A stretch of 64,000 nt of DNA from Microvirga puerhi (GTDB taxonomy: Bacteria; Pseudomonadota; Alphaproteobacteria; Rhizobiales; Beijerinckiaceae), in the NCBI RefSeq assembly GCF_020089865.1, contig NZ_JAIRBM010000001.1, positions 62,001 through 126,000 on the forward strand, read 5' to 3'. Under the pieces are notes generated by a model, which ran no database searches, was not told the origin of the DNA, and saw only the letters and a program-made list of their open reading frames with translations. The position numbers and the translations under genes are program-made. Positions 16,881 to 25,646 of this stretch are shown in pieces (the first letter of the stretch is position 1; each line of letters begins with the position of its first letter).

Positions 16881-19061
16881 CTACGCGTCAGCCGCCTTCA
16901 AAGCGTCGGCAGGACGGATCTTGGCCTTAAGGGAAAGCGGTGCTTCGTCTGCGTCGCCAAGAATGCCGTTCCGCAATACGACCACGCGATCGGCAGCCCG
17001 GAGCGTCTCCGGCCGGTGCGCGATGACGACCCGCGTGATGTTGAGCGCTGCGAGAGCCCGGTTGACCTCCCGCTCCCTGTCCAGATCGAGGTGCGAGGTT
17101 CCCTCGTCCATGAACAGGATACGCGGCCGGCGGTATAGAGCGCGGGCGAGAAGGACGCGCTGGCGCTGTCCTCCGGACAGGCTTGTGCCCATGTCTCCGA
17201 CGAGGGTGTTGTAGTTCATGGGCATCGCCATGATCTCGTCGTCGATGCTTGCCATTTCAGCGCAACGACGCATCCAGTCGAGATCGATGCGTTGATCGAA
17301 GAAGGTGATGTTCTCGGCAATGCTGCCCGACAGCAAGTGATCGTCCTGCATGACGACACCGATCTGAGCGCGAAAATGCTGCGGCCCAAGATGATCGAGG
17401 GGGCGACCGTCGATGAGCACTTGGCCGCGCTGTGGCTTGAGAAGGCCGATCATGGTCTTCAGAAGGGTGGTCTTGCCGCCGCCTGACGGACCCGCAACTG
17501 CCACGAACTCGCCAGGCGTTATCGAGAGACTGGCTCCGTTTAAGACGTCCTGCTCCGTATCGGCATAGCGATAATACAGATCGCGCACCTCCATCGCTCC
17601 CGCGAGCGGTTGAATGATCAGAGGCTGGTGATCGTATCCTGCTTCCTTCTCGGTGAGGGCGATGTCCGATAGCCGCGCGACATAGAGTTCGAGCATGCGG
17701 TATTGCAGCGCCGTGTCGACGAGCCGGGTCGCCCTGTCCAGGAACTGTTCCTTGTAAGACATGAAGGCGTAAAGCATTCCCACGCTCATCTCACCGGCGA
17801 TCACGAAGCGGGCCCCGAGATAGACGACGAGGATGTTCTCCAAGCCATAGAGCAGCTGATTGATGGCTTCGAAGCCGTTGGAGAGCCGTTTTTGTCGGAT
17901 GCCCCTGTTGATGGTAGTGGCGCGGCTGTTTTGCCAGAGTTCTTCCCGCTCGGATTCCTTGTTGAAGATCTTGATGCTCTGAACGGCCCGGACGGTTTCG
18001 ATGAACGTCGTGCTTTCCTTGGCTTCTGCCTCGATGACTTCTTCCTGCAGCTGCCGCGCCAGGCGATAGGAAACGATCCGCAAGAGAGCGTAGAAGAAGA
18101 GAGCGCCGAAAACCAGGATCGAAAGGGGCGGAGAGTAGATCAGGATCATCACGAGGGTCAGGACGGCCATCATTCCGTCGACGATGGTTCCGATCAATCC
18201 TTGGGAGAACAGGCTGTGGATCGGCCCGGTCGCGCCGAAGCGTGACACCACATCCCCGATATGACGCTTCTCGAACCAATCGAGAGGCAGGTGCAAGAGG
18301 TGGTTCAGAAGGTTTGCACCCATCTGAAAGCTGAGGGCGTTGCCGAGAAACATGAGCACTTGAGCGCGCAACCACGTCGCCCCGACATTAATCACGAGAA
18401 GAAGGGCAAAGCCGACGGCAAGTGCGCTGAGAAGGCCGTTGTCGCCCTTCATGATCGCGTCGTCGACCGTGAGTTGCATGTAGAAGGGCCCGACAAGGAC
18501 GACGAGCTGAAGGATCACCGTCAGAAGCAGCGCTTGGCCCAGGGCGCGATGGACGCCCCTCAAGCGACCCCAGAGCGTGGAAAGCGGAAGTTTGACGCTC
18601 TCCTTCTTTTTTTCGAAGCGAGACGTCGGCGACAGTTCCAGTGCGATGCCGGTGAAGCGACGACCTACTTCGTCAAGCGTGTAGGTTCGCTCCCCGCTTG
18701 CCGGATCGTGAATCACGATCCTCTTTCCACGCGCTTCCTTGAGCACGACGAAGTGATTCATATCCCAATGGAGAATGCAGGGTGTTTGAATCCTGCTCAA
18801 CTGCTCCGGTTCAAGGCGGAGTCCGCGACCCATCATTCCCATGCGCTGCGCCAGCGTGAGAACGTCCTTCAGGCTGGTCCCTTTGAGAGAAACGGAGAAT
18901 TTCCGCCGCATGGAGATGAGGTCGACCTCGTGACCGTGATAACTCGCGATCATGGCAAGACAGGCGAGGCCACACTCCGCGGCCTCGGTTTGAAGGAGCA
19001 CGGGAAGGCGCGAGCCGTTCCAGAAATTAATCTTGCGCAAGACGTTCGGTGACGCGCTCAC
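16881..19061 (-). CDS. peptidase-containing ABC exporter (C39 peptidase, membrane and ATPase domains)
   Basis: This 726-residue protein both cuts double-glycine leaders and exports the released peptide. The N-terminal C39 peptidase has the catalytic Cys in LQTEAAECGLACLAMI (Cys30), His in DMNHFVVL near 105 and Asp in IHDPASGE near 121, so it looks active. Six membrane helices follow (about 165-420). The ATPase domain has Walker A GPSGGGKTT, signature LSGGQRQR and Walker B ILFMDEGTSHLD. I chose GTG 19061 because GTGA overlaps the adaptor stop and GGGGA precedes it by five bases; a frame extending to 19100 begins with TTG. Its likely cargo is encoded at 20619 and possibly 21342. No TolC-like partner is in the window. 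Confidence 0.92.
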   Translation of the reverse strand: MSASPNVLRKINFWNGSRLPVLLQTEAAECGLACLAMIASYHGHEVDLISMRRKFSVSLKGTSLKDVLTLAQRMGMMGRGLRLEPEQLSRIQTPCILHWDMNHFVVLKEARGKRIVIHDPASGERTYTLDEVGRRFTGIALELSPTSRFEKKKESVKLPLSTLWGRLRGVHRALGQALLLTVILQLVVLVGPFYMQLTVDDAIMKGDNGLLSALAVGFALLLVINVGATWLRAQVLMFLGNALSFQMGANLLNHLLHLPLDWFEKRHIGDVVSRFGATGPIHSLFSQGLIGTIVDGMMAVLTLVMILIYSPPLSILVFGALFFYALLRIVSYRLARQLQEEVIEAEAKESTTFIETVRAVQSIKIFNKESEREELWQNSRATTINRGIRQKRLSNGFEAINQLLYGLENILVVYLGARFVIAGEMSVGMLYAFMSYKEQFLDRATRLVDTALQYRMLELYVARLSDIALTEKEAGYDHQPLIIQPLAGAMEVRDLYYRYADTEQDVLNGASLSITPGEFVAVAGPSGGGKTTLLKTMIGLLKPQRGQVLIDGRPLDHLGPQHFRAQIGVVMQDDHLLSGSIAENITFFDQRIDLDWMRRCAEMASIDDEIMAMPMNYNTLVGDMGTSLSGGQRQRVLLARALYRRPRILFMDEGTSHLDLDREREVNRALAALNITRVVIAHRPETLRAADRVVVLRNGILGDADEAPLSLKAKIRPADALKAADA

Positions 19062-20335
19062 ATGCGTCCCCGTACGCTCAGGAGAGGTTCGATGAGCCAA
19101 GCGAGAAGAGATCGCTCCTCCAAAATAATGTCGGCCTGGAGCGACATGTCCGGCTGAAGCAGAACCCGCTTGCCGAAAGCATTCATGTCCTGCTGATCGA
19201 GCGCGACTACAACCCTATAAGCTGCTTCCTTCAGGGCGAGAGAACCGAACACGTTGCCCGGCGTGAGGACCGCGTTCGAAACGGTTTCGATGGTTCCGGA
19301 CAACGTCCCGAACCTTTGATACGGAAAGGCGTCCACCATGAGGCGTACTTTTTGTCCCGGGCGGACGAAGCCGATGGCCCTTGGCGTGACGAACAGTTCT
19401 GCGCGCAGATCCGAAGTTTCGGGGACGATGGTGAGAACGGGGCGGTTGGCGTCCACCATCTGGCCGGGTGTGACTTGCAGCGCCGTGATGTGGCCGTCGA
19501 TGGGGGCCCGTGCGATCTGGGATCCAGCCGCCTCGACCTCCGTGCGTTCCCGTTCCTTGTCGGCGAGATTTAAACGCAACTGCGACAGGCGCTCGCTCTG
19601 TTGAACGGGTAATTGCTCGCGCTGCAATTGCACCTGCTGCAGATCGCGATCGGTTGCGGCGAGCTGTCGATCGAGATCGGCGAGGTTCTGACGGCTGCCG
19701 AGAAGCATCGCCTCCTGGTCCTGAAGGGCGACCTTGGTGCCGTTTCCTTTCCGATATAGTTCGCCGAGTGTCTGTCGGCGCTCTTCGGCTGCTTCTACGC
19801 GTTGAGCCTGCAATTGACGTTGTGCAGTGATGGCATCGCGCTGGGCGCGGACGCTTGCGATCGTCGCATCGAGACGCACCGTTTCATTGGCAACGCGCGC
19901 CGGGTCCGAGACGATCTGATCCTTGATGAGCTGGACTTGCGCGTCGAGGTTCGCCAGAACCGCGGCTCCCAGCGTTCGCCCACCCTCCAGCCCCTGCTGG
20001 GTTTCGACCTTGAAAAGAGGTTGGTTCGCAAGGACACGATCACCGTCGCGGATCTTCAGGTCCGTCACGATGCCATCCCGTCGGGCCGAGACCCGAACGA
20101 TGCCGCCGGTCGATATCAGGGCACCCGCAGCGGTTTCCTTGCGCGCATAGCCGGCAGTGGCAATGAAGACGATGACGAGGATCGCCGCAAATGTCAGAAA
20201 ACAACCCAATACGCGCCAAGACACTGGCGAAGCCGGCATCGCGGCTGAGCGTTCGGCGGCGTGGGAGACGGCAGGTCTGAAAAGCGGTTGGTTCAACGCA
20301 AGCGAGGCCTCCAATGAAACGCAATCATGTTTCAT
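19058..20335 (-). CDS. HlyD/CvaA-family membrane fusion protein
   Basis: This 425-residue adaptor bridges the ABC exporter to an outer-membrane channel. It has one N-terminal membrane helix (about residues 42-65, ending AGYARKE), a biotinyl-lipoyl-like half-motif (VRVSARRDGIVTDLKIRDGDRV), a long coiled coil (about 130-260, rich in Gln, Arg and Glu) and the second half-motif (RAPIDGHITALQVTPGQMV). The N-terminal PLFRPA resembles CvaA-type adaptors and supports the ATG at 20335. It leads the two-gene unit; the exporter start overlaps its stop by four bases, so they are probably made in matched amounts. Confidence 0.9.
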   Translation of the reverse strand: MKHDCVSLEASLALNQPLFRPAVSHAAERSAAMPASPVSWRVLGCFLTFAAILVIVFIATAGYARKETAAGALISTGGIVRVSARRDGIVTDLKIRDGDRVLANQPLFKVETQQGLEGGRTLGAAVLANLDAQVQLIKDQIVSDPARVANETVRLDATIASVRAQRDAITAQRQLQAQRVEAAEERRQTLGELYRKGNGTKVALQDQEAMLLGSRQNLADLDRQLAATDRDLQQVQLQREQLPVQQSERLSQLRLNLADKERERTEVEAAGSQIARAPIDGHITALQVTPGQMVDANRPVLTIVPETSDLRAELFVTPRAIGFVRPGQKVRLMVDAFPYQRFGTLSGTIETVSNAVLTPGNVFGSLALKEAAYRVVVALDQQDMNAFGKRVLLQPDMSLQADIILEERSLLAWLIEPLLSVRGRM

Positions 20336-20618
20336 TGACTCGTCGATGGCAAGGAAGATGCCACTCGCATTAGTGCTGCCAGCAATCGTCAGTTCCGCGA
20401 AAAGCTATGCGTCTATGCAAGACAGGTACCGCTTCGTGTGCGGACAAGCACGCGCCTGACGGAAGTTGCATGCAAAATCGCAAATTCCATTTGCTTCGTT
20501 TAGGCCAGGATTGTTCGGAGATAAACCGTTGGTTGGTAGACTGTTATATTATAGCGAGTTGGAATGTCGGAGCTTTACGACCTGAGGGGGCGTCAAAGCT
20601 TTTCCGGAGGACCACAAG

Positions 20619-20894
20619 ATGACGACAGAGATTTCCGAACTGCGATTGGACGATCTGGAGCTGGTGTCGGGCGGGATGTACATTCCATGGGATGTCTATG
20701 TTTCCGTCGGGATGGGCGGCTCGCTGAGCTCTGGCGGATCGGCTGGCGCGCCGACCGGCATCGGAGCAGGCGGTGTCATACACAACACACCGACGGGCGC
20801 GCCGCCTAGAACGGTCGTGAATCCTGTGATTCAGCGCTACGCGAGAATCATCCGGGGCGGAAAGTCTGCGTGGGATATCGTGACTGAGCCGTAG
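20619..20894 (+). CDS. double-glycine leader peptide, putative exported bacteriocin-like cargo
   Basis: This 91-residue product starts with a classic double-glycine leader. LRLDDLELVSGG ends at residue 19, matching the L-x-x-x-E-L-x-x-V-S-G-G pattern recognised by C39 peptidases. Cleavage would release a 72-residue core beginning MYIPWDVYVSVG. It has a Gly/Ser/Ala-rich centre (GMGGSLSSGGSAGAP) and a basic, aromatic tail (IQRYARIIRGGKSAWDIV), resembling class II microcin-like peptides in general plan. There are no cysteines. GGAGG stands eight bases before the ATG, and a hairpin follows at 20908-20939. It is divergent from the exporter genes, 283 bases away. No immunity gene was recognised. 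The core sequence is not one I know. Confidence 0.75.
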   Translation: MTTEISELRLDDLELVSGGMYIPWDVYVSVGMGGSLSSGGSAGAPTGIGAGGVIHNTPTGAPPRTVVNPVIQRYARIIRGGKSAWDIVTEP

Positions 20895-20907
20895 GCGTTA
20901 ACGGAAG

Positions 20908-20939
20908 GGCTGGGATCGCGCTCTGTGGCGATCCCAGCC
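20908..20939 (+). terminator. 12-bp perfect stem-loop after the first leader-peptide gene
   Basis: GGCTGGGATCGC (20908-20919) pairs perfectly with GCGATCCCAGCC (20928-20939), with an eight-base loop, 14 bases after the stop codon. There is no T tract, so termination is inferred from position and stem. Confidence 0.6.
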
Positions 20940-21214
20940 GACTTGGAAGATCGGCTTCGGTCGCCTGACCGCCTCTTTCGAAGGCTACGATTTTTTGCTT
21001 CCGCTTTCGGTTTGAAGGAAGAGCGTCAAGTCGCCGCTCAAGGCCTGCGCTGGTCCCGGTCGATCGAAGACCACGGCGGCTTGGCTGAAGGATCTGTTGT
21101 GTCTCTTTGATACCGTCCCAAAACGGTTGTGCATTTCGAGGCATTCATGTCGGCGGTGCGCTGGTCTTGTCCACCTCATGGTGCCTAAGCAGGAATTCGT
21201 CTGAATTCATCGCG

Positions 21215-21261
21215 CCCTAAAAATTCAAATGAAGAGACGGCCGCCAGCAAACGGCCGTCTC
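21215..21261 (-). terminator. terminator of the second leader-peptide gene
   Basis: On the minus strand GAGACGGCCG pairs with CGGCCGTCTC (arms 21234-21243 and 21252-21261). The stem is followed by a T-rich run containing ATTTGAATTTTT. This fits an intrinsic terminator 80 bases after the stop at 21342. Confidence 0.65.
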
Positions 21262-21341
21262 CCTCTGGAAGGGCATATTGTTGCCGCCGGCAAGCGCCCG
21301 ATGCTTATTCCGGCGGTCTTGATCTCGCGTAAGGCCAGCTC

Positions 21342-21503
21342 TTATCGATGCTGTCCTTCATATTCGTTGACCTTCCGGCCTCCGGCGACCCAGCCAAGCT
21401 CCTCGTCGTCCAGAACGACCGGCACGCCCGCGTCCTGCTCGTCGATACGGCTCGTCATCTGGGAGGTTTCGAGATGCTCTGCGTCCAATTTGATCTCAGA
21501 CAT
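21342..21503 (-). CDS. second double-glycine leader peptide with an 11-residue tail
   Basis: This 53-residue product has an acidic leader of 42 residues ending LDDEELGWVAGG, which fits the hydrophobic spacing and GG end of C39-cleaved leaders. Cleavage would leave only the 11-residue RKVNEYEGQHR, a short charged peptide rather than a typical bacteriocin. The ATG at 21503 is preceded by AGGGG, and a T-rich terminator follows. It may be a signalling peptide, a second cargo or a decayed precursor. It is on the strand opposite to the first peptide gene. Identification rests on the leader and proximity to the exporter only. Confidence 0.55.
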   Translation of the reverse strand: MSEIKLDAEHLETSQMTSRIDEQDAGVPVVLDDEELGWVAGGRKVNEYEGQHR

Positions 21504-21841
21504 GACTGACCCCTTGATCCTTATCGTCTGCAATCACCTCGACGAGTCGCGCCGTCGAGGAGGCTCCGAGCAGAGAGCTGCGGAGTAATGTTACTTTATA
21601 TCAGACAATGATCTGGTCAAACAACTTGAGGATGTGGGGATCAAAGCAGACCTTCGACCTTCAGCCGCAGGGCAGGGTATCGTTGCGGCCTGTTGCCTGG
21701 AACGCCATCGATGACGGCGCCAGGACGAGCGCCTGCGAGAGGCCGTGATCCCTCGGGAGCCGGCCATTCCGCCTTGACATCCTCGTGCGCCCATGAATGG
21801 TGCGCCTTTCGTCCGAACAGTCTCCTTTCATGCAGGCTTCC
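21504..21841. other. gene-free region upstream of aspS
   Basis: This divergent gap holds promoters for the second peptide gene (minus) and aspS (plus). A possible weak minus-strand promoter has TTGACC (21615-21620) and TATAAA (21595-21600), but a spacer of only 14 bases. An in-frame extension of aspS to 21797 exists but does not resemble the enzyme. No other gene was seen. Confidence 0.4.
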
Positions 21842-23662
21842 ATGTCCGCCTCTCTGCACCGCTACCGTTCCCATACCCTCGGCGCCCTGCGCGAAGCCGA
21901 CGTCGGCCAGACGGCCCGTTTGTCCGGCTGGTGCCACCGCATCCGCGACCATGGGGGCGTGCTCTTCCTCGACCTGCGCGATCATTACGGCATGACCCAA
22001 TGCGTCATCGATCCGGATTCGCCGGCTTTCAAGCTGGCTGAGACGGTCCGGTCCGAATGGGTCGTCCGGGTGGACGGCAAGGTCCGCAAGCGCCCGGCGG
22101 GCACGGAGAATCCGGAGCTGCCCACCGGAATGGTCGAGGTCTACATCACCGACATGGAGGTTCTGGGCCCCGCGGACGAGTTGCCGATGCCCGTGTTCGG
22201 CGATCAGGAGTACCCGGAGGAAACCCGGCTCAAGTACCGCTATCTCGACCTGCGCCGTGAGAAGCTGCACAACAACATCATGAAGCGCGGCGCGATCATC
22301 GACTCGCTCCGCCGCCGCATGAAGGAGAGCGCGTTCTTCGAGTTCACGACGCCCATCCTCACGGCCTCCTCGCCGGAGGGCGCGCGCGACTTCCTCGTTC
22401 CCTCGCGCATCCATCCCGGCCACTTCTATGCGCTGCCGCAGGCACCGCAGCAGTACAAGCAGCTGATCATGATCTCCGGCTTCGACCGGTATTTCCAGAT
22501 CGCGCCCTGCTTCCGCGACGAGGATCCGCGCGCCGACCGCCTGCCGGGCGAGTTCTACCAGCTCGACGTGGAGATGAGCTTCGTCACGCAGGAAGACGTG
22601 TTCCGCACCATGGAGCCGGTGGTCCGCGACACCTTCAAGGAATTCGCCGACGGCAAGCCGGTGACGGAGGTCTTCCCGCGTATTCCCTATTCCGAAGCCA
22701 TGCTCAAGTACGGCTCCGACAAGCCGGACCTGCGCAACCCTCTCGTGATCGCCGACGTGTCGGAGGTGTTCACCCGCGATGACGTGACGTTCAACGCCTT
22801 CAAGAACGTCATCAAGTCGGGCGGTGTGGTCCGCGCAATCCCGGCGCCCGGCGCCGCTTCGCAACCGCGTTCGTTCTTCGACAAGCTCAACGACTGGGCG
22901 CGCTCGGAAGGCGCGCCCGGCCTCGGCTACATTGTGTTCGAGGAAGAGGGCGGCCAGATTACCGGCAAGGGGCCGATCGCCAAGTTCATTCCGGACGCGG
23001 CTCAGGCGGTCATTCGTGAGAAGACGGGCCTGAAGGCGGGCGATGCGGTGTTCTTCTCGGCCGGTGTCGAGGACAAGGCGGCCGGCCTCGCCGGCAAGGC
23101 GCGCGTGCGCATCGGCGACGAATTGGGTATCGGCGACAAGGACCAGTTCGCCTTCGCGTGGATCGTCGACTTCCCGCAATACGAGTGGAACGAGGACGAG
23201 AAGCGGATCGACTTCTCCCACAACCCGTTCTCCATGGGCAACATGGACCACGACGCCTTCATGGCGCTCGACCCGAACGACAAGGACAAGATCCTCAAGA
23301 TCACGGCCTTCCAGTACGACATGGTCTGCAACGGCTACGAGATGGCCTCCGGCTCTATCCGCAACCATCGGCCTGACCGGATGGTGAAGGCGTTCGAGAT
23401 CGCCGGCTATGGCGAACAGGAAATCATGAACCGCTTCGGCGGCATGTATCGCGCGTTCCAGTATGGTGCGCCGCCCCACGGCGGCATGGCGGCGGGCATC
23501 GACCGCATCGTGATGCTGCTCTGCGGCGCGCAGAATCTGCGCGAGATCACGCTGTTCCCAATGAACCAGAAGGCCGAGGACTTGCTGCTCGGCGCGCCGA
23601 CCGAACCGGCACCGAAGCAGTTGCGTGAACTCCACATCCGCCTGAACCTGCCGGAGAAATGA
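21842..23662 (+). CDS. aspS: aspartyl-tRNA synthetase (probably non-discriminating)
   Basis: The 606-residue bacterial-type class II enzyme charges tRNA-Asp. It has the N-terminal OB-fold anticodon domain ([20 protein letters not shown]), class II motif 2 ([10 protein letters not shown]), the GAD insertion (about residues 285-420) and motif 3 ([14 protein letters not shown]). Many Alphaproteobacteria lack AsnRS and use such an enzyme also for tRNA-Asn, then amidate with GatCAB; whether that holds here cannot be seen. I chose ATG 21842 because the conserved N-terminus starts just after it; ATG 21830 is four codons upstream. The stop overlaps the next gene by four bases. Confidence 0.93.
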   Translation: MSASLHRYRSHTLGALREADVGQTARLSGWCHRIRDHGGVLFLDLRDHYGMTQCVIDPDSPAFKLAETVRSEWVVRVDGKVRKRPAGTENPELPTGMVEVYITDMEVLGPADELPMPVFGDQEYPEETRLKYRYLDLRREKLHNNIMKRGAIIDSLRRRMKESAFFEFTTPILTASSPEGARDFLVPSRIHPGHFYALPQAPQQYKQLIMISGFDRYFQIAPCFRDEDPRADRLPGEFYQLDVEMSFVTQEDVFRTMEPVVRDTFKEFADGKPVTEVFPRIPYSEAMLKYGSDKPDLRNPLVIADVSEVFTRDDVTFNAFKNVIKSGGVVRAIPAPGAASQPRSFFDKLNDWARSEGAPGLGYIVFEEEGGQITGKGPIAKFIPDAAQAVIREKTGLKAGDAVFFSAGVEDKAAGLAGKARVRIGDELGIGDKDQFAFAWIVDFPQYEWNEDEKRIDFSHNPFSMGNMDHDAFMALDPNDKDKILKITAFQYDMVCNGYEMASGSIRNHRPDRMVKAFEIAGYGEQEIMNRFGGMYRAFQYGAPPHGGMAAGIDRIVMLLCGAQNLREITLFPMNQKAEDLLLGAPTEPAPKQLRELHIRLNLPEK

Positions 23663-24552
23663 GCCGCAGGCCTCCGGACGGGGAAGCGCCCGTGGTCACC
23701 GCCATCGTCGTGGCTTTCGACAGCGCCCATGCGCTGCCGGATTGCCTCGACGCATTACGGGGTGAGGGGATTGCGACCATCGTCGTCGACAACGCCTCGA
23801 CCGACGACAGCGCTGCCCTTTCCGAACGGCGAGGCGCACGGGTGATCCGCAACGGTCGGAACGAGGGTTACGGTCGCGCCAACAACACCGGCGTACGCGC
23901 GGCCGACACGGAATTCGTGCTCATCGTCAATCCCGATGTGATCGTCCAGAAAGGCGCCGTCGCAGCCCTCGTAGATGCGGCTCAGCGCTATCCCGATGCC
24001 GGTTTCTTCGCGCCGCAGATCGTCGAGCCGAGCGGGCGGGTGTTCTTTCAGCCACGATCGCTCCTGGCGAAGCATCTCACCAATCCCGGCGGCAAGTTGG
24101 TCCTGCCCGAAGGTGAAGCCTGCGCGCCGTTCTTCTCGGGCGCCTGCTTCCTCATGCGCCGCTCCTTCTTCCTCGATCTCGGCGGCTTCGACGAAAAGAT
24201 CTTCCTGTTCTACGAGGACGACGATCTCTGCCGGCGGATCGCCGATACCGGCGCGGCACTCATCTACGTACCTCAGGCGCGCGTCGGCCACGGACGGGGC
24301 CGTTCCAGCGGGCCGAAGCCGGGCCTCGTCTTCAAGTCCCGCTGGCATCAGGCGTGGTCTCGCGCCTATGTGAGCCGCAAATACGGGCTGCCGGATCCGG
24401 CGCCGTCCATGTTCGCCGTCAACGCCCTCAAGACGCTCGCGGCAGGATTGTCGTTCCGGCGCAGCCTGATCGAACGCTATGGCGGTTCGGCGGCCGGCGC
24501 CCTGGCCTTCCTGCGTGGGCGAAGCGCTTTGCGGCAGGAGGGATTGTCATGA
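23659..24552 (+). CDS. family 2 glycosyltransferase (rhamnosyltransferase WbbL-like)
   Basis: This 297-residue cytoplasmic GT-A enzyme has the nucleotide-sugar start [28 protein letters not shown] near residue 43 and the DXD-like metal site IVNPDVIV near residue 93. A conserved acceptor-side EDDDLCRRI lies near 194. Relatives add rhamnose or other sugars to cell-surface polymers. Its ATG overlaps the aspS stop and its own stop overlaps the acyltransferase start, both as ATGA, so three genes are coupled. Donor and acceptor are unknown. Confidence 0.85.
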   Translation: MSRRPPDGEAPVVTAIVVAFDSAHALPDCLDALRGEGIATIVVDNASTDDSAALSERRGARVIRNGRNEGYGRANNTGVRAADTEFVLIVNPDVIVQKGAVAALVDAAQRYPDAGFFAPQIVEPSGRVFFQPRSLLAKHLTNPGGKLVLPEGEACAPFFSGACFLMRRSFFLDLGGFDEKIFLFYEDDDLCRRIADTGAALIYVPQARVGHGRGRSSGPKPGLVFKSRWHQAWSRAYVSRKYGLPDPAPSMFAVNALKTLAAGLSFRRSLIERYGGSAAGALAFLRGRSALRQEGLS

Positions 24553-25646
24553 GGCCATTCTCTCTCGTCATCGCTGCGCCCACCGTGTCGACCGCCATGG
24601 GCCAGGAGCGGAACAATTTCACGCTGATCCGGCTGCTCCTGGCGCTGGCCGTGGTCGTGTCCCACGCCTTCAGCGTCACCACCGGCGAAGTCATGGACGA
24701 GCCCCTCGCTGGCTGGACGGGCTTTACGCTGGGCGAGCACGCAGTGAACGGCTTCTTCGCGATCTCCGGTTTCCTCGTCACCATGAGCTTCGACCGGCGC
24801 GGCTGGCGCGACTATGTCATTGCCCGGACGCTGCGCATCGCGCCGGGCCTCATCGTGGCGACGCTTGCGGTCGCGCTTCTGCTCGGCGGTGCCATGACGC
24901 GTCTGCCGCTGATGGATTATCTGACGAGCGATGCACTGCGGCGCTTCATCGTCGCGACGCTGACGAGCTTCAAGAGCAACATCGCGCTTCCCGGCGTGTT
25001 CGACGGCAATCCGTTCCGGTTTCCCATGGGGACGGTGTGGACCCTGAAATATGAAGTCCTGTGCTATGTTGGCGTGCTGGCCCTTGGCTTCATCGGCCTT
25101 CTCCGCTTCCGGCCTGCAGCGTTCGCCCTCGTAGCGGGTCTGGCCGTGGCGCTGCTTGCCCTCGATCTGTTCCGGCCCGACGCTCCGAAGGGGCTGGAGA
25201 CGGCGCTGCGCCTGCCGCTGATCTTCGCGTTCGGCGGTGCCCTCTATGTCTGGCGCAACCGCGCCCGCCTGTCCGGAATCCTACTTCTAGGGCTCGTGCT
25301 CGCCACGGGCCTCGCCCACGGAACGTTTCTCTACAAGGCGCTGCTCTTCGTCACGTCGGCCTATGGGGTCATCTGGCTGGCCCTCGCGCCGGTCGTGACA
25401 CGCCGGACCTGGGAACCGGAAGCCGATCTGTCCTACGGGACTTATCTCTACGGCTGGCCGGCGCAACAGGCGCTCCACACGCTTTTCCCGGCCACCGCCG
25501 CGATCGTGCTCCTCGGCCCCTCGCTCGTCGCGGCGCTCGTCGTCGCGGCACTGTCCTGGTACGGCATCGAGAAACCGGCGCTCGCCATCAAGGCGAAGGC
25601 GCTCGGCCGGCGCACGATCAAGACGATTGAGCCCGCAGCACCTTGA
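24549..25646 (+). CDS. acyltransferase family 3 membrane protein (OafA/YrhL-like)
   Basis: The 365-residue integral membrane protein has about ten hydrophobic helices and the acyltransferase-3 start FTLIRLLLALAVVVSHAF, with the catalytic-type His of this family. HAVNGFFAISGFLVTMSF and PMGTVWTLKYEVLCYVG are typical. Such proteins O-acetylate surface sugars or lipids. ATG 24549 overlaps the stop of the glycosyltransferase. The 3' end overlaps the convergent acetyltransferase gene by 29 bases. Confidence 0.87.
   Translation: MRPFSLVIAAPTVSTAMGQERNNFTLIRLLLALAVVVSHAFSVTTGEVMDEPLAGWTGFTLGEHAVNGFFAISGFLVTMSFDRRGWRDYVIARTLRIAPGLIVATLAVALLLGGAMTRLPLMDYLTSDALRRFIVATLTSFKSNIALPGVFDGNPFRFPMGTVWTLKYEVLCYVGVLALGFIGLLRFRPAAFALVAGLAVALLALDLFRPDAPKGLETALRLPLIFAFGGALYVWRNRARLSGILLLGLVLATGLAHGTFLYKALLFVTSAYGVIWLALAPVVTRRTWEPEADLSYGTYLYGWPAQQALHTLFPATAAIVLLGPSLVAALVVAALSWYGIEKPALAIKAKALGRRTIKTIEPAAP

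Larger units (their letters stand above)
20895..21341. other. gene-free stretch between the two leader-peptide genes
   Basis: This stretch holds the hairpin after the first peptide gene (20908-20939) and the terminator of the second (21215-21261). Short frames between them lack ribosome-binding sites and a coherent composition, and I saw no convincing immunity gene. A decayed gene cannot be excluded. Confidence 0.5.

Noticed and set aside
20925..21110. A 61-codon frame between the peptide genes as a possible immunity gene
   Set aside because: No ribosome-binding site, no hydrophobic segment, and it starts inside the hairpin after the first peptide gene.
21641..23635. A 664-codon minus-strand frame opposite aspS
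   Set aside because: Shadow of aspS; composition rich in His, Arg, Asp and Val as expected from the antisense frame.
24354..24548. Upstream extension of the acyltransferase
   Set aside because: It is an out-of-frame reading of the glycosyltransferase end; ATG 24549 overlaps the previous stop and fits the family.
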